Source: Pseudomonadota bacterium
Lineage (GTDB): Bacteria; Pseudomonadota; Alphaproteobacteria; Rs-D84
Direction: 5' to 3'
DNA length: 64,000 nt
Assembly (NCBI GenBank): GCA_023402015.1
Contig: JAEXCU010000018.1
Location: forward strand, 6,047-70,046
Shown one piece after another: positions 42,248 through 52,952 of the stretch (its first letter is position 1; each line of letters opens with the position of its first letter). Both the position numbers and the translations under genes were made by a program. The notes below the pieces were generated by a model. The model made no database searches and was not told the DNA's origin. It worked only from the letters and a program-made list of their open reading frames with translations.

Positions 42248-42279
42248 GGCAGAGAGAATAATAACAAGGTGTTTAATCT

Positions 42280-43389
42280 ATGTTGTATTATTCTGAAAAT
42301 TGGTATCAGGCAACCGAAAAATTTTATAACCGTGCGCGTTTATTTAATGATGTGAAATGGTGTGTTTCTGGTTCCACTGAATACGATATTCCATATGTTC
42401 TGATTGGTAATGGCCCAAATAAAATTGTTATAAATTCCGGTGTTCATGGCATAGAAGGATACTTTGGCAGTGCCGCGCAAATCATGTTTTTGGATAAATA
42501 TGCCGCAAAATTATCTGATAAAATATTACAAGAATATACAATCGCATTAATTCATGTTGTTAATGGTTGGGGTATGCAAAACAGAATGCGCGAAGTTCAG
42601 GATAATCAAACCGGTGGCTTGGTTGACCTGAACCGCAATTTTGGAATTGATTTTTCGCATCCCGATGCATTACCACAAAATCCGAAATATGAATTGGCGC
42701 ATGAATTGTTGGTATCGCGGCCGGATGCGGTTGCCAAGAAAAACGCGTTAAAGAAATTCTATCTGGCGCACTGTCGCGACGGTGTGTGGAATTCAATCAG
42801 TCGTGGCCAATATTCGCATCCATTTGGCCTGTTTTACGGTGGTGCGGCGCCTGCGTGCGAAAACAAAATGACAATGTCAATTTATGATAACATAATGACG
42901 GATGCCGGGTCGCTGGTGTCAATTGGGCTGCATACCGGTTTAGGGCGTTTTGACCGTCGCGCAGGCCGTGCAAGCGCGCAATTGTTGGTGTCGCATCCGG
43001 AAAATCATAAAAATACAATGTTTTTTAAAAAAGTCTTTGAACCAGAAACACTTGTTGTTCCAGATAACTCCGCCGCTGGGCATCCAACATTATTGGGCGA
43101 CCTGGTTGATTGTTTAGAGGCACGATATGCCCCACGCAACATTGGTGTTTATACGGCGGACATGGAAATCGGCACAGGGGAATTTCCAATGATGTCGCCG
43201 ATTTACAAGCGTATGGATATGGGTGATGCCCGTTATGATTTACAACATTATGGAAAAATCAGTCCGCAAACACACAAAAATTTAACCGAAAGTTGGTATC
43301 CGTCCGACGCGGGCTGGCGTGCCAGTGCGTTGAACAGTGTGGCCAAACTTTATGAATCTTTGATGCGATATATTCAGCGAACAAAATAA
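42280..43389 (+). CDS. DUF2817 (M14-like metallopeptidase) protein
   Basis: This 369-residue protein resembles DUF2817, a carboxypeptidase M14-like fold. The zinc-site motif SGVHGIEGYFGSAAQ contains the His and Glu ligands, VDLNRNFG contains the substrate Arg/Asn region, GLHTGLG holds a further His, and DMEIGTGE a candidate catalytic Glu. No signal peptide is seen. The start lies 33 bases after tolA, but it is not a usual tol gene. The substrate is unknown. A terminator follows at once. Confidence 0.85.
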   Translation: MLYYSENWYQATEKFYNRARLFNDVKWCVSGSTEYDIPYVLIGNGPNKIVINSGVHGIEGYFGSAAQIMFLDKYAAKLSDKILQEYTIALIHVVNGWGMQNRMREVQDNQTGGLVDLNRNFGIDFSHPDALPQNPKYELAHELLVSRPDAVAKKNALKKFYLAHCRDGVWNSISRGQYSHPFGLFYGGAAPACENKMTMSIYDNIMTDAGSLVSIGLHTGLGRFDRRAGRASAQLLVSHPENHKNTMFFKKVFEPETLVVPDNSAAGHPTLLGDLVDCLEARYAPRNIGVYTADMEIGTGEFPMMSPIYKRMDMGDARYDLQHYGKISPQTHKNLTESWYPSDAGWRASALNSVAKLYESLMRYIQRTK

Positions 43390-43417
43390 AAAAATCCCGC
43401 CATACGACGGGATTTTT
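43390..43417. terminator. bidirectional terminator (DUF2817 gene and rnpB)
   Basis: Stem AATCCCG / CGGGATT with A and T runs on both sides. It serves the plus-strand gene and the minus-strand RNase P RNA. Confidence 0.85.
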
Positions 43418-43419
43418 AA

Positions 43420-43748
43420 ACAGATGAACGATAAGCCGGATTCTGTACTGCCAAGGTCCAGTTTTTTTACAACCAGTCCATGGTAGCGAGCATAATCAAT
43501 CTGCATAATGTGTTGCCACAAGATGTCAAGCCTTCTACCCGCCCCCAACCTGGGACTCGTATAGGGGGCCTATTTGAAGTTGCTGCGCATAGAGATTGCC
43601 CGTTTCACCCGAATTTAATCGATTCGTCTCTGTTGCTCTAATCGTCGGATTGCTCCGCCCGGTAATTGGCCGGTATGCCGTCCCATGCAGTCCGGACTTT
43701 CCTCAGACATCGTTTTGGTGATGTCCGCTATGCTCTGTCCATCTGTCT
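43420..43748 (-). ncRNA. rnpB: RNase P RNA (bacterial type A)
   Basis: On the minus strand the universal core GAGGAAAGTCCGGACT, the ACCGGCC...GGGTGAAACGG region and the 3' block ACAGAATCCGGCTTAT are present. The helix P1 is ACAGATG / CATCTGT at the two ends. The promoter is at 43756-43783 and the 3' terminator at 43390-43417. The ends given are estimates from P1. RNase P RNA removes 5' leaders of tRNAs. Confidence 0.96.
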
Positions 43749-43755
43749 GTGGGCC

Positions 43756-43783
43756 AGTCTATCACCATTTTTATGAAATTCAA
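43756..43783 (-). promoter_or_regulatory. promoter of rnpB
   Basis: On the minus strand TTGAAT, 16 bases, TAGACT, ending 7-8 bases before the predicted RNA 5' end. Confidence 0.6.
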
Positions 43784-43906
43784 TTTATTTCTGTGCCAAT
43801 GATTTCGCGTAATATCTGAAATTCGCCATTTGGGGATTTTTTTACTTGCATAGGATGCCGCATTTTTCTTAAAATAAAGGACAAAAGAGAAAAAGAAGTG
43901 GGAAAT

Positions 43907-46900
43907 ATGTCTAGATTTCTGCGTTTTGGCGCATTTTTATGCGTATTGTTTTTCAGTGTTAATGCATTTGCGGCCGGATATTCATGCCCGACGTACAAGA
44001 AATATACCAGTTGTTCGTCTGGGTATTATATGACGCAAACGTCATCGTCCACCGCATGCTATAACACGGCGGTTGCAGGAAATGCATGCCGTCCGTGTTC
44101 AACGTTTGGTTCAAATTATACCTGCGCGGGTGGAACCGCATGCCCCAAGGCATCCAATATAACTGTTTCTTGTTCTGCGGGAAAATACATTGCCAAGGGT
44201 GCGACGACGTGCGCTGCGACATGTCCCGCCAACAGTTGGTGCGCAGGTGGTTCGTATACAATACCGGCAAGCGGTGCAACTGCAAATACCGGTATCAGCG
44301 GAACCTGCTCCGGCACATATCCGTATTCAGACGCGGGCAGTTCATCACAAAACAATTGCTATAAAAATGATTCCAAAAGTGGTTCGCAGAATGCACCTGC
44401 ATTACCAACAGGATGCGCGGTCCAGACCACAAATGCATGTACGCCCGGTACATGTACGTACAGAACGTATTACAACGGCACAACAACCAGTTGTACCCCA
44501 ACAAATTGTACCCAAACACACAAGGCGTGTACATCCGCCAGTGCAAATTATTACCTGGCCAGTGGTGTTGCCAAGACATGTTCTTCGTACAGTTCCAGTT
44601 ATCCTTCATCTGGGGGTGGTAATATAACATCCAGTTCATGTTATGGCACGTTCAGTAAAAGTGGTTCCCAGTTGGATCCAACAATGCAGACAGGATGCGC
44701 GGCCAGAACATTGTCCGCATGTACGCCTGGATCGTGCAACTATACAAAATATGCCAGTGGCACGATTAAAACCGACTGTACGCCGACAAATTGCACCAAG
44801 GGTCAAACCTGTACGTCGGCCAGTGCGAATTACTATCTGGACAGTGGCACTGCCAAGGCGTGCAGCAGTTATAGCAGCACTTATACCAAATCCGACGGTG
44901 GAAATATAACCAGTGGGTATTGTTATATCAGCAGAACCAAGACCGGTTCACAGTTGGATCCGACAATGCCGACCGGATGCGCGGCACGTAATCTGACGGC
45001 GTGTACACCGGGTACATGTACGTACAAAGACTATGCCACGGCCACCGATACAACATGTACACCAACCAATTGTACCAAGGGTCAAACCTGTACGTCGGCC
45101 AGTGCGAATTACTATCTGGACAGTGGCACTGCCAAGGCCTGCAGCAGTTTCAGCAGTACATATACCAAATCTGATGGTGGTAATATCAGCAACGCATATT
45201 GTTATATCAGTCGTACCAACACCGGCAGTCAGGTTAACGGTTCTGTTCCGACAAACTGCAACAGTGTTGTTGAATGGAATGCATGTACCCCCGGTACATG
45301 TACGTACAAAGATTATTACAGTGCAACCGATACGACATGTACACCAACGAATTGTACGAAAACGGTTAAATCTGTAACCGCCAAAACTGGATACTATGAC
45401 AATGGTACCACCTGTGCGGCATGCCCCAGTGGATATCCGAATTCCGACAATGGTAATGACGGTGGTATCACAAAGTGTTATAGTAATTCTAAATCGCGTG
45501 CATGGACGGGAACGCAAACGGCGTGTGCCAAGCCCACAAATTGTTATAGTGTGTCATGCAATACTTGTTCCGGTTCGGCATGTTCATACGTTGCATATTC
45601 TAACAGTGCGGGTAATGGGGATGGTACAATTAAATCCGGGTGCAGCACCAATAATGCCGCCTGTCAACAAACGGTAGGGTCCGTTACTGCAAATGCAAAT
45701 TACTACGTCAGTGGTAAGACCTGTGCGGCGTGCAATGGCCTGGCCAGTGGTTTTTATCCAAATTCCGCGGCCGGCAACAGTGGTGGCGCATCTGCATGCA
45801 AGACAAACAATATTTCCGGTCAATATGTTGCATCTGCCAATGCGACCAGTGCAACAAATTGTGGCGCGGGTAAGTATAAAGCGGCACACCAGGTTGCATA
45901 TGGTTCAACATCCAGTTGCAGCACCGCCAGTGCGGGTTATTATGCCCCTGGCCCAACCAGTGCGTCCCAAACACAATGCGTCGCCGGTTCATACAGTGCG
46001 GCCGGTGCATCTGGGTGCACGGCGTGCGGCGCGGGCAAGACCAGTTCTGCGGGCGCAACGTCTGCATCGTCCTGTACATCATGTACGGCAATTACGAACC
46101 TGAATACATGGGCATCATCGTCGTGGAATACGAATAATACAATGTCTAACCTGTGTACGGTGGCGACGTGTAATGGTTCGTCGTATAAATCTGGAAATAC
46201 ATGTCCGACATGTCCGTCCGGATACAGCGCAAATACGTCAACCGGTAAAACAGCGGCATCGCAATGCCAGATAAAGGTCGCAGGTGGTAAGTATATTGCC
46301 AAGGCAAACGAAAGCGCCCCCAGTGGCACCTGCGCGGCGGGTACCGCCAAGGCAGAACATTTGGTGAATTACGGTTCCACGTCATCATGTGATGCATGTA
46401 CCACACGCACCAAGTACAGTGCGGCGGGTGCGGCGGCCTGCTCTACGGTCAGTGGTGGTTATTTCACAACCGGTTGCAACAGCAGTAATAACAACTGCAC
46501 CGGACAAACACAGTGCAGTGGTGCAACATGGTGCAGTGGCGGTGTTCAAAACAATTGCCCGACACAAACGTCTGGGTGGACACGTAATGGTGGTACCGGT
46601 TGGACCGCCGTAACGCAGTGCAACCAAACCAAAACAGGTACCGCAATTAATGCAAATTGCAGTGCGGGTGTATTGAAACAAAATGCGACCAGTACGACTG
46701 CATGGGGCGCAACAACGATTGCAACCGCATTGTCGGCCAAGGCCGGGGCATATGTAGATGGCCAAACATGTACGCAGTGTACGGGTGCAACATACAGCGC
46801 CGGTGGAACCGCGACCGGTTGTTCAACCTGCCCCAGCATATATACATCAAATACGACCGCGGGTAAATCATTGGCAACACAATGTCAAATAACAACCACG

Positions 46901-49669
46901 GCTGGTAAGTATATAAAAACGGCGAACGACAGCGCGCAAACCACATGCGAAGCCAAATATTACTGTCCCAGCGCGACCGTGAATTATGGTTCAACCAATA
47001 CACCGACCGCATGCCCAGCGGCCGATGCGAACACGGCGATGACATCGTATCCGGACAATTATTACAATCCGACACGTACCAACATTGCAATTCAAGGTTG
47101 GTCAACGGGACTGGGGGCAATAACATCTTGTTCTGCAAATTATAGTTTCACCAGTTCCCGTGGTTCATTTACGGTTGAATCTGTGTACTATAACAGTACA
47201 ACTAAGAAATACGATACAGGTGGCAGCAAGTATCACACATCCATTGCGGCAGGATATTATGCTGATACCCAACTAAGCAGCACGTATTGCAACACAACAA
47301 CCAACAGAATGTTGTATCAGAATTCATTGCCTTGTCCGGCTGGCTCTTATTGCCCGGGATACACATCCATGCCTGTGTGTTCCAGCGGTACTTATGAAAC
47401 CGCGATTGGGAAAAATGCATGCCCGACAAACTATGGTAATTCACCGGAAATTTCATCCGCGGCAACACAGTGCTATCTGAATACAACGGCCGGTAAATTT
47501 GTTAAAACCGCCAATGCCGCCCAGGAAACATGTACGGCCGGTGGATACTGCCCAGGCAGTGTCAAGGTTAATTATGGTTCAACCGGCGGTCGCACGGCCT
47601 GCGCGGCGGGTACCGCAAATGCCACCACCGGGTCCAGCGCGGCATCAGCGTGCACAACATGTGCAAACTGGACATATTCTGCGGCGGGCGCGGCATCATG
47701 TACGAATTGCGCGGCGGTTGGTGATGGATGGACCAAGGTGTCTGGTACCGGATGGACATCATACGCAAATTGCAAGGGAACAAAAACAGGAACTGCAATT
47801 AACACAAATTGCAGTGCGGGTGTTTTGACCCGCACACAGACCAGTGCATCTGCATGGGGCAATCCGACAATTACGACTGCATTGCAGGCCAAGGGCGGTT
47901 CAATCGTCAGTGGTCAGACCTGCGCGGTTTGCGCGGCCGGTAAATGGAGTGCCGGTGGCACGGCAACATCGTGCAGCAGTTGTCCGGCGGCTGAAACAGG
48001 CTGGACAATGAGCACGGCCACAGGTCTATCCGCAATAACGCAATGCACAGAAACAACCACGCCGTCCACCACCAGCAGTCCGATTGCATCAATCTGCACT
48101 GCGGGAACCTTGACCAAAAAGGCGACCAGCGCAACCGCATGGGGCGCGGCCACGGCCAGTGGTCTGACCGCCAAAGCCGGACGCTATGTCAATGGCATAA
48201 CATGCAGTGCATGCGGCGCGGGAACATATACATCTGCGGCCACAACGGCGACATCATGTACCGCCGCGTCCAAGGGATATTATGTCAGTGGTACAGAACA
48301 AACATCCCAAACGGCATGTGCGGCGGGAACGTACACATCTGCAACGGGACAATCTTCGTGTGCAAACGCCGCCGCCGGTACATACACCACGGGCTGCAAC
48401 AGCAGCGCAACCGCATGCACCGGAACATCTGTCTGCGCAGACAATAAATATTCTGATGCCAAGGCCAGTGCATGTTCTGACTGTGCCACGGCCAAGGGTT
48501 ATACCAACAGTGGTACAACCGCGGCATCCCATGCCGGTTTGGCATCGTGCCGGGCAACATGTGGCGGTGCACAGTATGTTGCCACCGCCGGCGCAGGATG
48601 CGTCAGTGTGGGTGATGGTTATTGGGGTGCCGGCGGTACAGTCGCCCAGAATGCAACCCTGGGCCGTACACAGTGCCCGGCCAATTACCGCAATGGTACG
48701 GCCGCCAGTGCAGAATCAGGATGCAAAACCAGTTGTGCGGCCGGAACGCGCGTTGCAACGGCAAATGCGGCATGTGCGGCAATTACATCTGGGAATGTTT
48801 ATATGCTGGCCCACAGTGTAAATTATGGTTCAACATCTGCGGCGGCGACCGCCTGCCCGGCCAGTTATACGATAACCGGCACGACCCAGGCCGACCATGA
48901 TGCCAAAAGCGATTGTAAAATAACATGTTCCGGTGGAACCCAGGTTGCCACGGCCGACGCGGCCTGCACAACCCCCTCGGGCAGTTGGTATGCCGCATCG
49001 CACACTGTTTCGGCGGGTTCAACATCCGGCAGTAATGTCAAGGCGTGTCTGACGAACTATGCGACGCCAAACACCACAACCGCAACCGACCATGACGCAG
49101 CGGCAGATTGCAAAATCAGTTGCGGCGCAGGCACCCGGATTGCATCGGCAAATGCAACGTCTTGCACAACACCGTCGGGTAATTGGTATGTCGGCGCACA
49201 CACTGTATCCCAGGGCAGCGCCAGCAGTGTGAACAATTGTCTGGCAAATTATGTAATCAGTGGTACGGCCGCAACAGACCATGATGCAGAAAATGATTGC
49301 AAGATAACATGTGGTGGCGGTTCATATATCGCCGCGGCCCGCAACACCAGTTGCAGTAATGTTGGCGCCGGATATTGGGCGGCTGCATCAACCGTATCCC
49401 AGGGCAGTGTTGGCGCCCGAAACGCATGCGCCACCGGTCTGACCACAATTGGATTTGGTGCCGGTGCGGACGAAGCAGATGATTGTGGCCGCATTCTGAA
49501 TGTTGGCGATGACAAGATTTATCTGCGCAGCGCCAAAAAGACAACGCCGTCATTGAATGTCGGAATTAACGGCACCACATATTATGGCAATATGGGAACC
49601 GCCGCCAAGGGATCTTTGCGAATCCAATCTGGTGGTAATACATATTCCGTTTATGATGACAGTAAATAA
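43907..49669 (+). CDS. giant secreted Cys-repeat surface protein
   Basis: This 1920-residue protein has a signal peptide (about 1-22, ending NAFA). It consists almost wholly of degenerate repeats of 45-60 residues built from motifs such as CTPGTCTYKDY, TNCTKGQTC, TSASANYYLDSG and SAGKYIAK, reminiscent of GCC2/GCC3 and growth-factor-receptor-like Cys repeats. Near residues 280-480, two or three units are almost identical. The last 60 residues change style (VGDDKIYLRS, then TTPSLNVGINGTTYYGNM), which looks like a surface or anchoring domain. I use the ATG at 43907 (AGAAGTGGGA upstream) rather than the GTG at 43898. Location and role are inferred: secreted, disulfide-rich, probably adhesive. Confidence 0.85.
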   Translation: MSRFLRFGAFLCVLFFSVNAFAAGYSCPTYKKYTSCSSGYYMTQTSSSTACYNTAVAGNACRPCSTFGSNYTCAGGTACPKASNITVSCSAGKYIAKGATTCAATCPANSWCAGGSYTIPASGATANTGISGTCSGTYPYSDAGSSSQNNCYKNDSKSGSQNAPALPTGCAVQTTNACTPGTCTYRTYYNGTTTSCTPTNCTQTHKACTSASANYYLASGVAKTCSSYSSSYPSSGGGNITSSSCYGTFSKSGSQLDPTMQTGCAARTLSACTPGSCNYTKYASGTIKTDCTPTNCTKGQTCTSASANYYLDSGTAKACSSYSSTYTKSDGGNITSGYCYISRTKTGSQLDPTMPTGCAARNLTACTPGTCTYKDYATATDTTCTPTNCTKGQTCTSASANYYLDSGTAKACSSFSSTYTKSDGGNISNAYCYISRTNTGSQVNGSVPTNCNSVVEWNACTPGTCTYKDYYSATDTTCTPTNCTKTVKSVTAKTGYYDNGTTCAACPSGYPNSDNGNDGGITKCYSNSKSRAWTGTQTACAKPTNCYSVSCNTCSGSACSYVAYSNSAGNGDGTIKSGCSTNNAACQQTVGSVTANANYYVSGKTCAACNGLASGFYPNSAAGNSGGASACKTNNISGQYVASANATSATNCGAGKYKAAHQVAYGSTSSCSTASAGYYAPGPTSASQTQCVAGSYSAAGASGCTACGAGKTSSAGATSASSCTSCTAITNLNTWASSSWNTNNTMSNLCTVATCNGSSYKSGNTCPTCPSGYSANTSTGKTAASQCQIKVAGGKYIAKANESAPSGTCAAGTAKAEHLVNYGSTSSCDACTTRTKYSAAGAAACSTVSGGYFTTGCNSSNNNCTGQTQCSGATWCSGGVQNNCPTQTSGWTRNGGTGWTAVTQCNQTKTGTAINANCSAGVLKQNATSTTAWGATTIATALSAKAGAYVDGQTCTQCTGATYSAGGTATGCSTCPSIYTSNTTAGKSLATQCQITTTAGKYIKTANDSAQTTCEAKYYCPSATVNYGSTNTPTACPAADANTAMTSYPDNYYNPTRTNIAIQGWSTGLGAITSCSANYSFTSSRGSFTVESVYYNSTTKKYDTGGSKYHTSIAAGYYADTQLSSTYCNTTTNRMLYQNSLPCPAGSYCPGYTSMPVCSSGTYETAIGKNACPTNYGNSPEISSAATQCYLNTTAGKFVKTANAAQETCTAGGYCPGSVKVNYGSTGGRTACAAGTANATTGSSAASACTTCANWTYSAAGAASCTNCAAVGDGWTKVSGTGWTSYANCKGTKTGTAINTNCSAGVLTRTQTSASAWGNPTITTALQAKGGSIVSGQTCAVCAAGKWSAGGTATSCSSCPAAETGWTMSTATGLSAITQCTETTTPSTTSSPIASICTAGTLTKKATSATAWGAATASGLTAKAGRYVNGITCSACGAGTYTSAATTATSCTAASKGYYVSGTEQTSQTACAAGTYTSATGQSSCANAAAGTYTTGCNSSATACTGTSVCADNKYSDAKASACSDCATAKGYTNSGTTAASHAGLASCRATCGGAQYVATAGAGCVSVGDGYWGAGGTVAQNATLGRTQCPANYRNGTAASAESGCKTSCAAGTRVATANAACAAITSGNVYMLAHSVNYGSTSAAATACPASYTITGTTQADHDAKSDCKITCSGGTQVATADAACTTPSGSWYAASHTVSAGSTSGSNVKACLTNYATPNTTTATDHDAAADCKISCGAGTRIASANATSCTTPSGNWYVGAHTVSQGSASSVNNCLANYVISGTAATDHDAENDCKITCGGGSYIAAARNTSCSNVGAGYWAAASTVSQGSVGARNACATGLTTIGFGAGADEADDCGRILNVGDDKIYLRSAKKTTPSLNVGINGTTYYGNMGTAAKGSLRIQSGGNTYSVYDDSK

Positions 49670-49670
49670 A

Positions 49671-49695
49671 AGTCCCGCCAAATGGCGGGTTTTTG
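49671..49695 (+). terminator. terminator of the giant Cys-repeat gene
   Basis: Stem CCCGCCA / TGGCGGG followed by five T. Confidence 0.85.
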
Positions 49696-49809
49696 TTTGC
49701 GTAAATTTGATTTTTGTCCGGCCTGAAATTGTGTGTGGGCGACGATTGCCCCGGCACGTAATGAAAAATTGCTTGATTTATGATGCCTGAAAATACCGAT
49801 AAATGTTAA

Positions 49810-50025
49810 CTATCTTTTTTCACCCTGGTGGCGGGCGGCGGCCAATGCAGTACGCAAAGATTGTTCTGCGATTTGACGGATTTTTTGGGCAAATGTGCGC
49901 ATGTTCATGGCGTCGGCAACGCTGTCGCCAAATATTTGGGCGATATATTCAATCTGGGTTGGTGCAATTACGAAAACTTCGCTGGTAATATTTGCTGGAT
50001 TCAGATGATGAACAGGTTCTCTCAT
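49810..50025 (-). CDS. small conserved-looking hypothetical protein
   Basis: This 71-residue product is helical, without signal peptide or cysteines (IEYIAQIFGDSVADAMNMRT, then QKIRQIAEQS). A GGGGG Shine-Dalgarno-like run lies 10 bases before the ATG, matching other genes here, which is the main evidence that it is real. It stands alone on the minus strand between the giant protein gene and secA. No family is recognised. Confidence 0.6.
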   Translation of the reverse strand: MREPVHHLNPANITSEVFVIAPTQIEYIAQIFGDSVADAMNMRTFAQKIRQIAEQSLRTALAAARHQGEKR

Positions 50026-50159
50026 GTTTTATTTTCCCCCAATATATAAATTATTAATCAATAAACGCGCCAATTTTCGCAATAAATTGAATATTTTGCA
50101 ATTTTATCGGTCGCGGGTACTTGTTTGTTTTCAACTATCGCATTATATCATAAAGTATC

Positions 50160-50188
50160 TTGACCGCAAGATGCAAAATTGCTATACC
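50160..50188 (+). promoter_or_regulatory. promoter of secA
   Basis: TTGACC, 17 bases, TATACC; the start codon is about 25 bases downstream. Confidence 0.65.
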
Positions 50189-50213
50189 TTTTGAGATAAG
50201 ATAAGGAAAAATT

Positions 50214-52826
50214 ATGTTAAAAAATGTATTGGGAAAAATTCTGGGTTCCGCTAATGACAGAATTGTTAAATCTTATGACAAAACTGTGTCTTTGATAAAT
50301 GATTTGGAACCGAAATACCATGCCATGTCGGATGATGAATTGCGCGCACAAACAGATGTTTTGCGCACGCGTTTAAAAGACGGCGAAAAAGAAAAAAATA
50401 TTTTGCCAGATGCATTTGCCCTGGTACGCGAGGCATCAATTCGTGCAATCGGTCTGCGTCATTTTAATGTTCAGATGATTGGTGGTATGGTTTTGACCAA
50501 CGGCCAAATTGCAGAAATGAAAACCGGCGAAGGAAAAACACTGGTTGCGACATTGGCTTTGTTTTTAAAGGCATTACACGGACGCGGTGCGCACCTGATT
50601 ACGGTCAATGATTACCTGGCATCGCGCGACGCGGAATGGATGGGCCAGGTTTATCGTTTCCTGGGGATGACAATCGGCATTATTCAGCATGATATGACCG
50701 ACGATGAGCGTCGTGCGGCATATGCATGCGATATTACGTATGTAACGAATTCAGAACTGGGTTTTGACTATCTGCGCGATAATATGAAATTTACCAAGGG
50801 CCAACAGGTTCTGCGCCCCTTATTCTATGCCATTGTTGACGAAGTGGACAGTATCTTAATTGACGAAGCGCGCACCCCGCTGATTATTTCCGGGCCGGCC
50901 GAAGACACCAGTGAATTGTATGCCAAGGTTGACGCGGTTGTTGCGCAATTAAACCCCGATGATTTCAAAAAAGATGAAAAAGACCGCCATGTTACCCTGA
51001 CTGAAACCGGGGTTGACACTGCAACGCGTTTGTTAAAAGATGCCGGATTGTTGGTGGGTGATAATTTATATGCGTCTGAAAATGCGGCGTTGGTTATGCA
51101 TATCCAGCAATCGTTGTTGGCGCATCATTTGTATCAAAAGAATGTAAATTACGTTGTTCGCAATGGTGAAATCTTAATCGTAGATGAATTCACCGGCCGT
51201 GTTATGACCGGTCGCCGTTTTGGCAAAGGCCTGCACCAGGCGATTGAGGCCAAAGAACATGTCCAGGTTCAACCGGAAAATCAAACGGTGTCCAGTATTT
51301 CTTATCAGAATCTGTTCCGTTTGTACCCGACCCTGTCTGGTATGACCGGTACAGCAATGACCGAAGCGGCCGAATTTGAAGAAATTTATAAATTGCGTGT
51401 TGTGTCAATTCCGACAAATCGCCCGGTCGCGCGTGTTGATCATCATGATGAAATTTACCGCAACAAAGATGAAAAATACGATGCGATTGCCAATCAAATT
51501 CGTGATTGCATGGAACGTGGCCAGCCGGTTTTGGTCGGTACGGTTTCCATTGAAAAATCCGAAGAACTGGCCGCGGTTGTGCGTAAAAAGTTAGGTATTG
51601 AACCCGCGGTTTTGAACGCCAAACATCATGAATCTGAGGCAAAAATTGTCGCCCAGGCCGGCGCCCCAGGCGCGGTTACAATTGCAACCAATATGGCCGG
51701 TCGTGGTACAGACATTAAACTGGGTGGTAATGCCGAAGATTTAATTGCCGATTTGGATGCGACCGCACCTGATTATGAAGACCAGAAAAAGGCGATTTAT
51801 GAAAAAATAGAAAAGAATAAAAAGCATGTTCTGGATGCGGGCGGTTTGTATGTTATCGGAACTGAACGTCATGAATCCCGCCGCATTGACAACCAATTGC
51901 GTGGTCGTTCAGGGCGCCAGGGCGATCCCGGTGATTCCAAATTCTTTTTGGCGTTGGATGACGATTTAATGCGTATATTTGGTGCGGCGCGTTTGAACGG
52001 GATGCTGACAACTTTGGGTTTAAAAACCGGCGAAGCCATTACGCATCCATGGATTACCAAGGCGTTGGAAAAGGCACAAAAACGTGTAGAGGCCAGATAT
52101 TTTGAATCGCGTAAAGAATTGTTAAAATACGATGACGTTATGAATGAACAGCGTGGCGTCGTGTATAAACAGCGTGATGACCTGATGACCAGTGAAGATT
52201 TGGCACCATTGGCCCGTGAAATCATTGGCGACGTTGTTGAAATGATTTGTGAAAACAATATTCCGGAAAAGTCCCACCCAATGGATTGGAACACAACGGG
52301 TATTCACGATGCAATGGTTCGCACGTTTGCATTGGATATCACAGATATTGAAAAATGGAAAACAGACGAAGAAATCACTGAACACAAGGCGTTTGAAACC
52401 TTGTTGAATTTGGCAATGCGCCGTTATGAACACCAGGCGGAAAAATATGGTCCAGAATTAATGCAAACGGCATCGCGTCAGATGTTGTTGGGTGCATTGG
52501 ATTCTGTTTGGAAACGCCACCTGCAACAAATGGATTATTTGCAGACCGCAATTGGCCTGCGCGGTTATGCCCAGAAAAATCCGTTATATGAATACAAGCG
52601 CGAAGCATTGGAATTATTTAAAAACACAATTAATAATTTCAAAATAATGTCAGTATCATATATTTGCAGAATGGAATTAACGCGGGAAGACGTTGCCGCG
52701 ACCGAGGCCCAACGTGCCCAGCATGATGCAGAACTGAATCAGGCCGCAAACGATGCGCGACGTAATGCGCCCTGCCCGTGTGGTTCCGGATTAAAGTACA
52801 AACATTGTTGTGGTAAACTGCATTAA
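50214..52826 (+). CDS. secA: protein translocase ATPase SecA
   Basis: SecA drives post-translational export of unfolded preproteins through SecYEG, and would be needed for the many signal-peptide proteins here. The 870-residue product has Walker A MKTGEGKTLVA, DEVDS Walker B, and HHESEAKIVAQAG before NMAGRGTDIKLGG. The RRIDNQLRGRSGRQGDPG motif and the C-terminal zinc finger PCPCGSGLKYKHCCG follow, the last being the SecB-binding end. The length is normal. A terminator follows at 52826-52852. Confidence 0.98.
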   Translation: MLKNVLGKILGSANDRIVKSYDKTVSLINDLEPKYHAMSDDELRAQTDVLRTRLKDGEKEKNILPDAFALVREASIRAIGLRHFNVQMIGGMVLTNGQIAEMKTGEGKTLVATLALFLKALHGRGAHLITVNDYLASRDAEWMGQVYRFLGMTIGIIQHDMTDDERRAAYACDITYVTNSELGFDYLRDNMKFTKGQQVLRPLFYAIVDEVDSILIDEARTPLIISGPAEDTSELYAKVDAVVAQLNPDDFKKDEKDRHVTLTETGVDTATRLLKDAGLLVGDNLYASENAALVMHIQQSLLAHHLYQKNVNYVVRNGEILIVDEFTGRVMTGRRFGKGLHQAIEAKEHVQVQPENQTVSSISYQNLFRLYPTLSGMTGTAMTEAAEFEEIYKLRVVSIPTNRPVARVDHHDEIYRNKDEKYDAIANQIRDCMERGQPVLVGTVSIEKSEELAAVVRKKLGIEPAVLNAKHHESEAKIVAQAGAPGAVTIATNMAGRGTDIKLGGNAEDLIADLDATAPDYEDQKKAIYEKIEKNKKHVLDAGGLYVIGTERHESRRIDNQLRGRSGRQGDPGDSKFFLALDDDLMRIFGAARLNGMLTTLGLKTGEAITHPWITKALEKAQKRVEARYFESRKELLKYDDVMNEQRGVVYKQRDDLMTSEDLAPLAREIIGDVVEMICENNIPEKSHPMDWNTTGIHDAMVRTFALDITDIEKWKTDEEITEHKAFETLLNLAMRRYEHQAEKYGPELMQTASRQMLLGALDSVWKRHLQQMDYLQTAIGLRGYAQKNPLYEYKREALELFKNTINNFKIMSVSYICRMELTREDVAATEAQRAQHDAELNQAANDARRNAPCPCGSGLKYKHCCGKLH

Positions 52827-52852
52827 AAAGTCCCCCAACCGGGGGATTTTTA
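52826..52852 (+). terminator. terminator of secA
   Basis: Stem TCCCCC / GGGGGA followed by a T run. Confidence 0.85.
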
Positions 52853-52952
52853 TTTTCAGTAAAAAATACTAGGAAAATATTCTTGATATAATAATTATGA
52901 TTTGTTAACCTTTGGAATCATTAACGTATTTAATAAAAAGAATGAGAAAAAA

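Noticed and set aside
43282..43548. Small protein on the minus strand near the DUF2817 gene
   Set aside because: It lies across the DUF2817 gene end and inside RNase P RNA, so it is a chance frame.
43907..49669. DNA-level tandem repeats as a non-coding array
   Set aside because: The repeats stay in one open frame of 1920 codons with a signal peptide and regular Cys spacing, so they are protein repeats.
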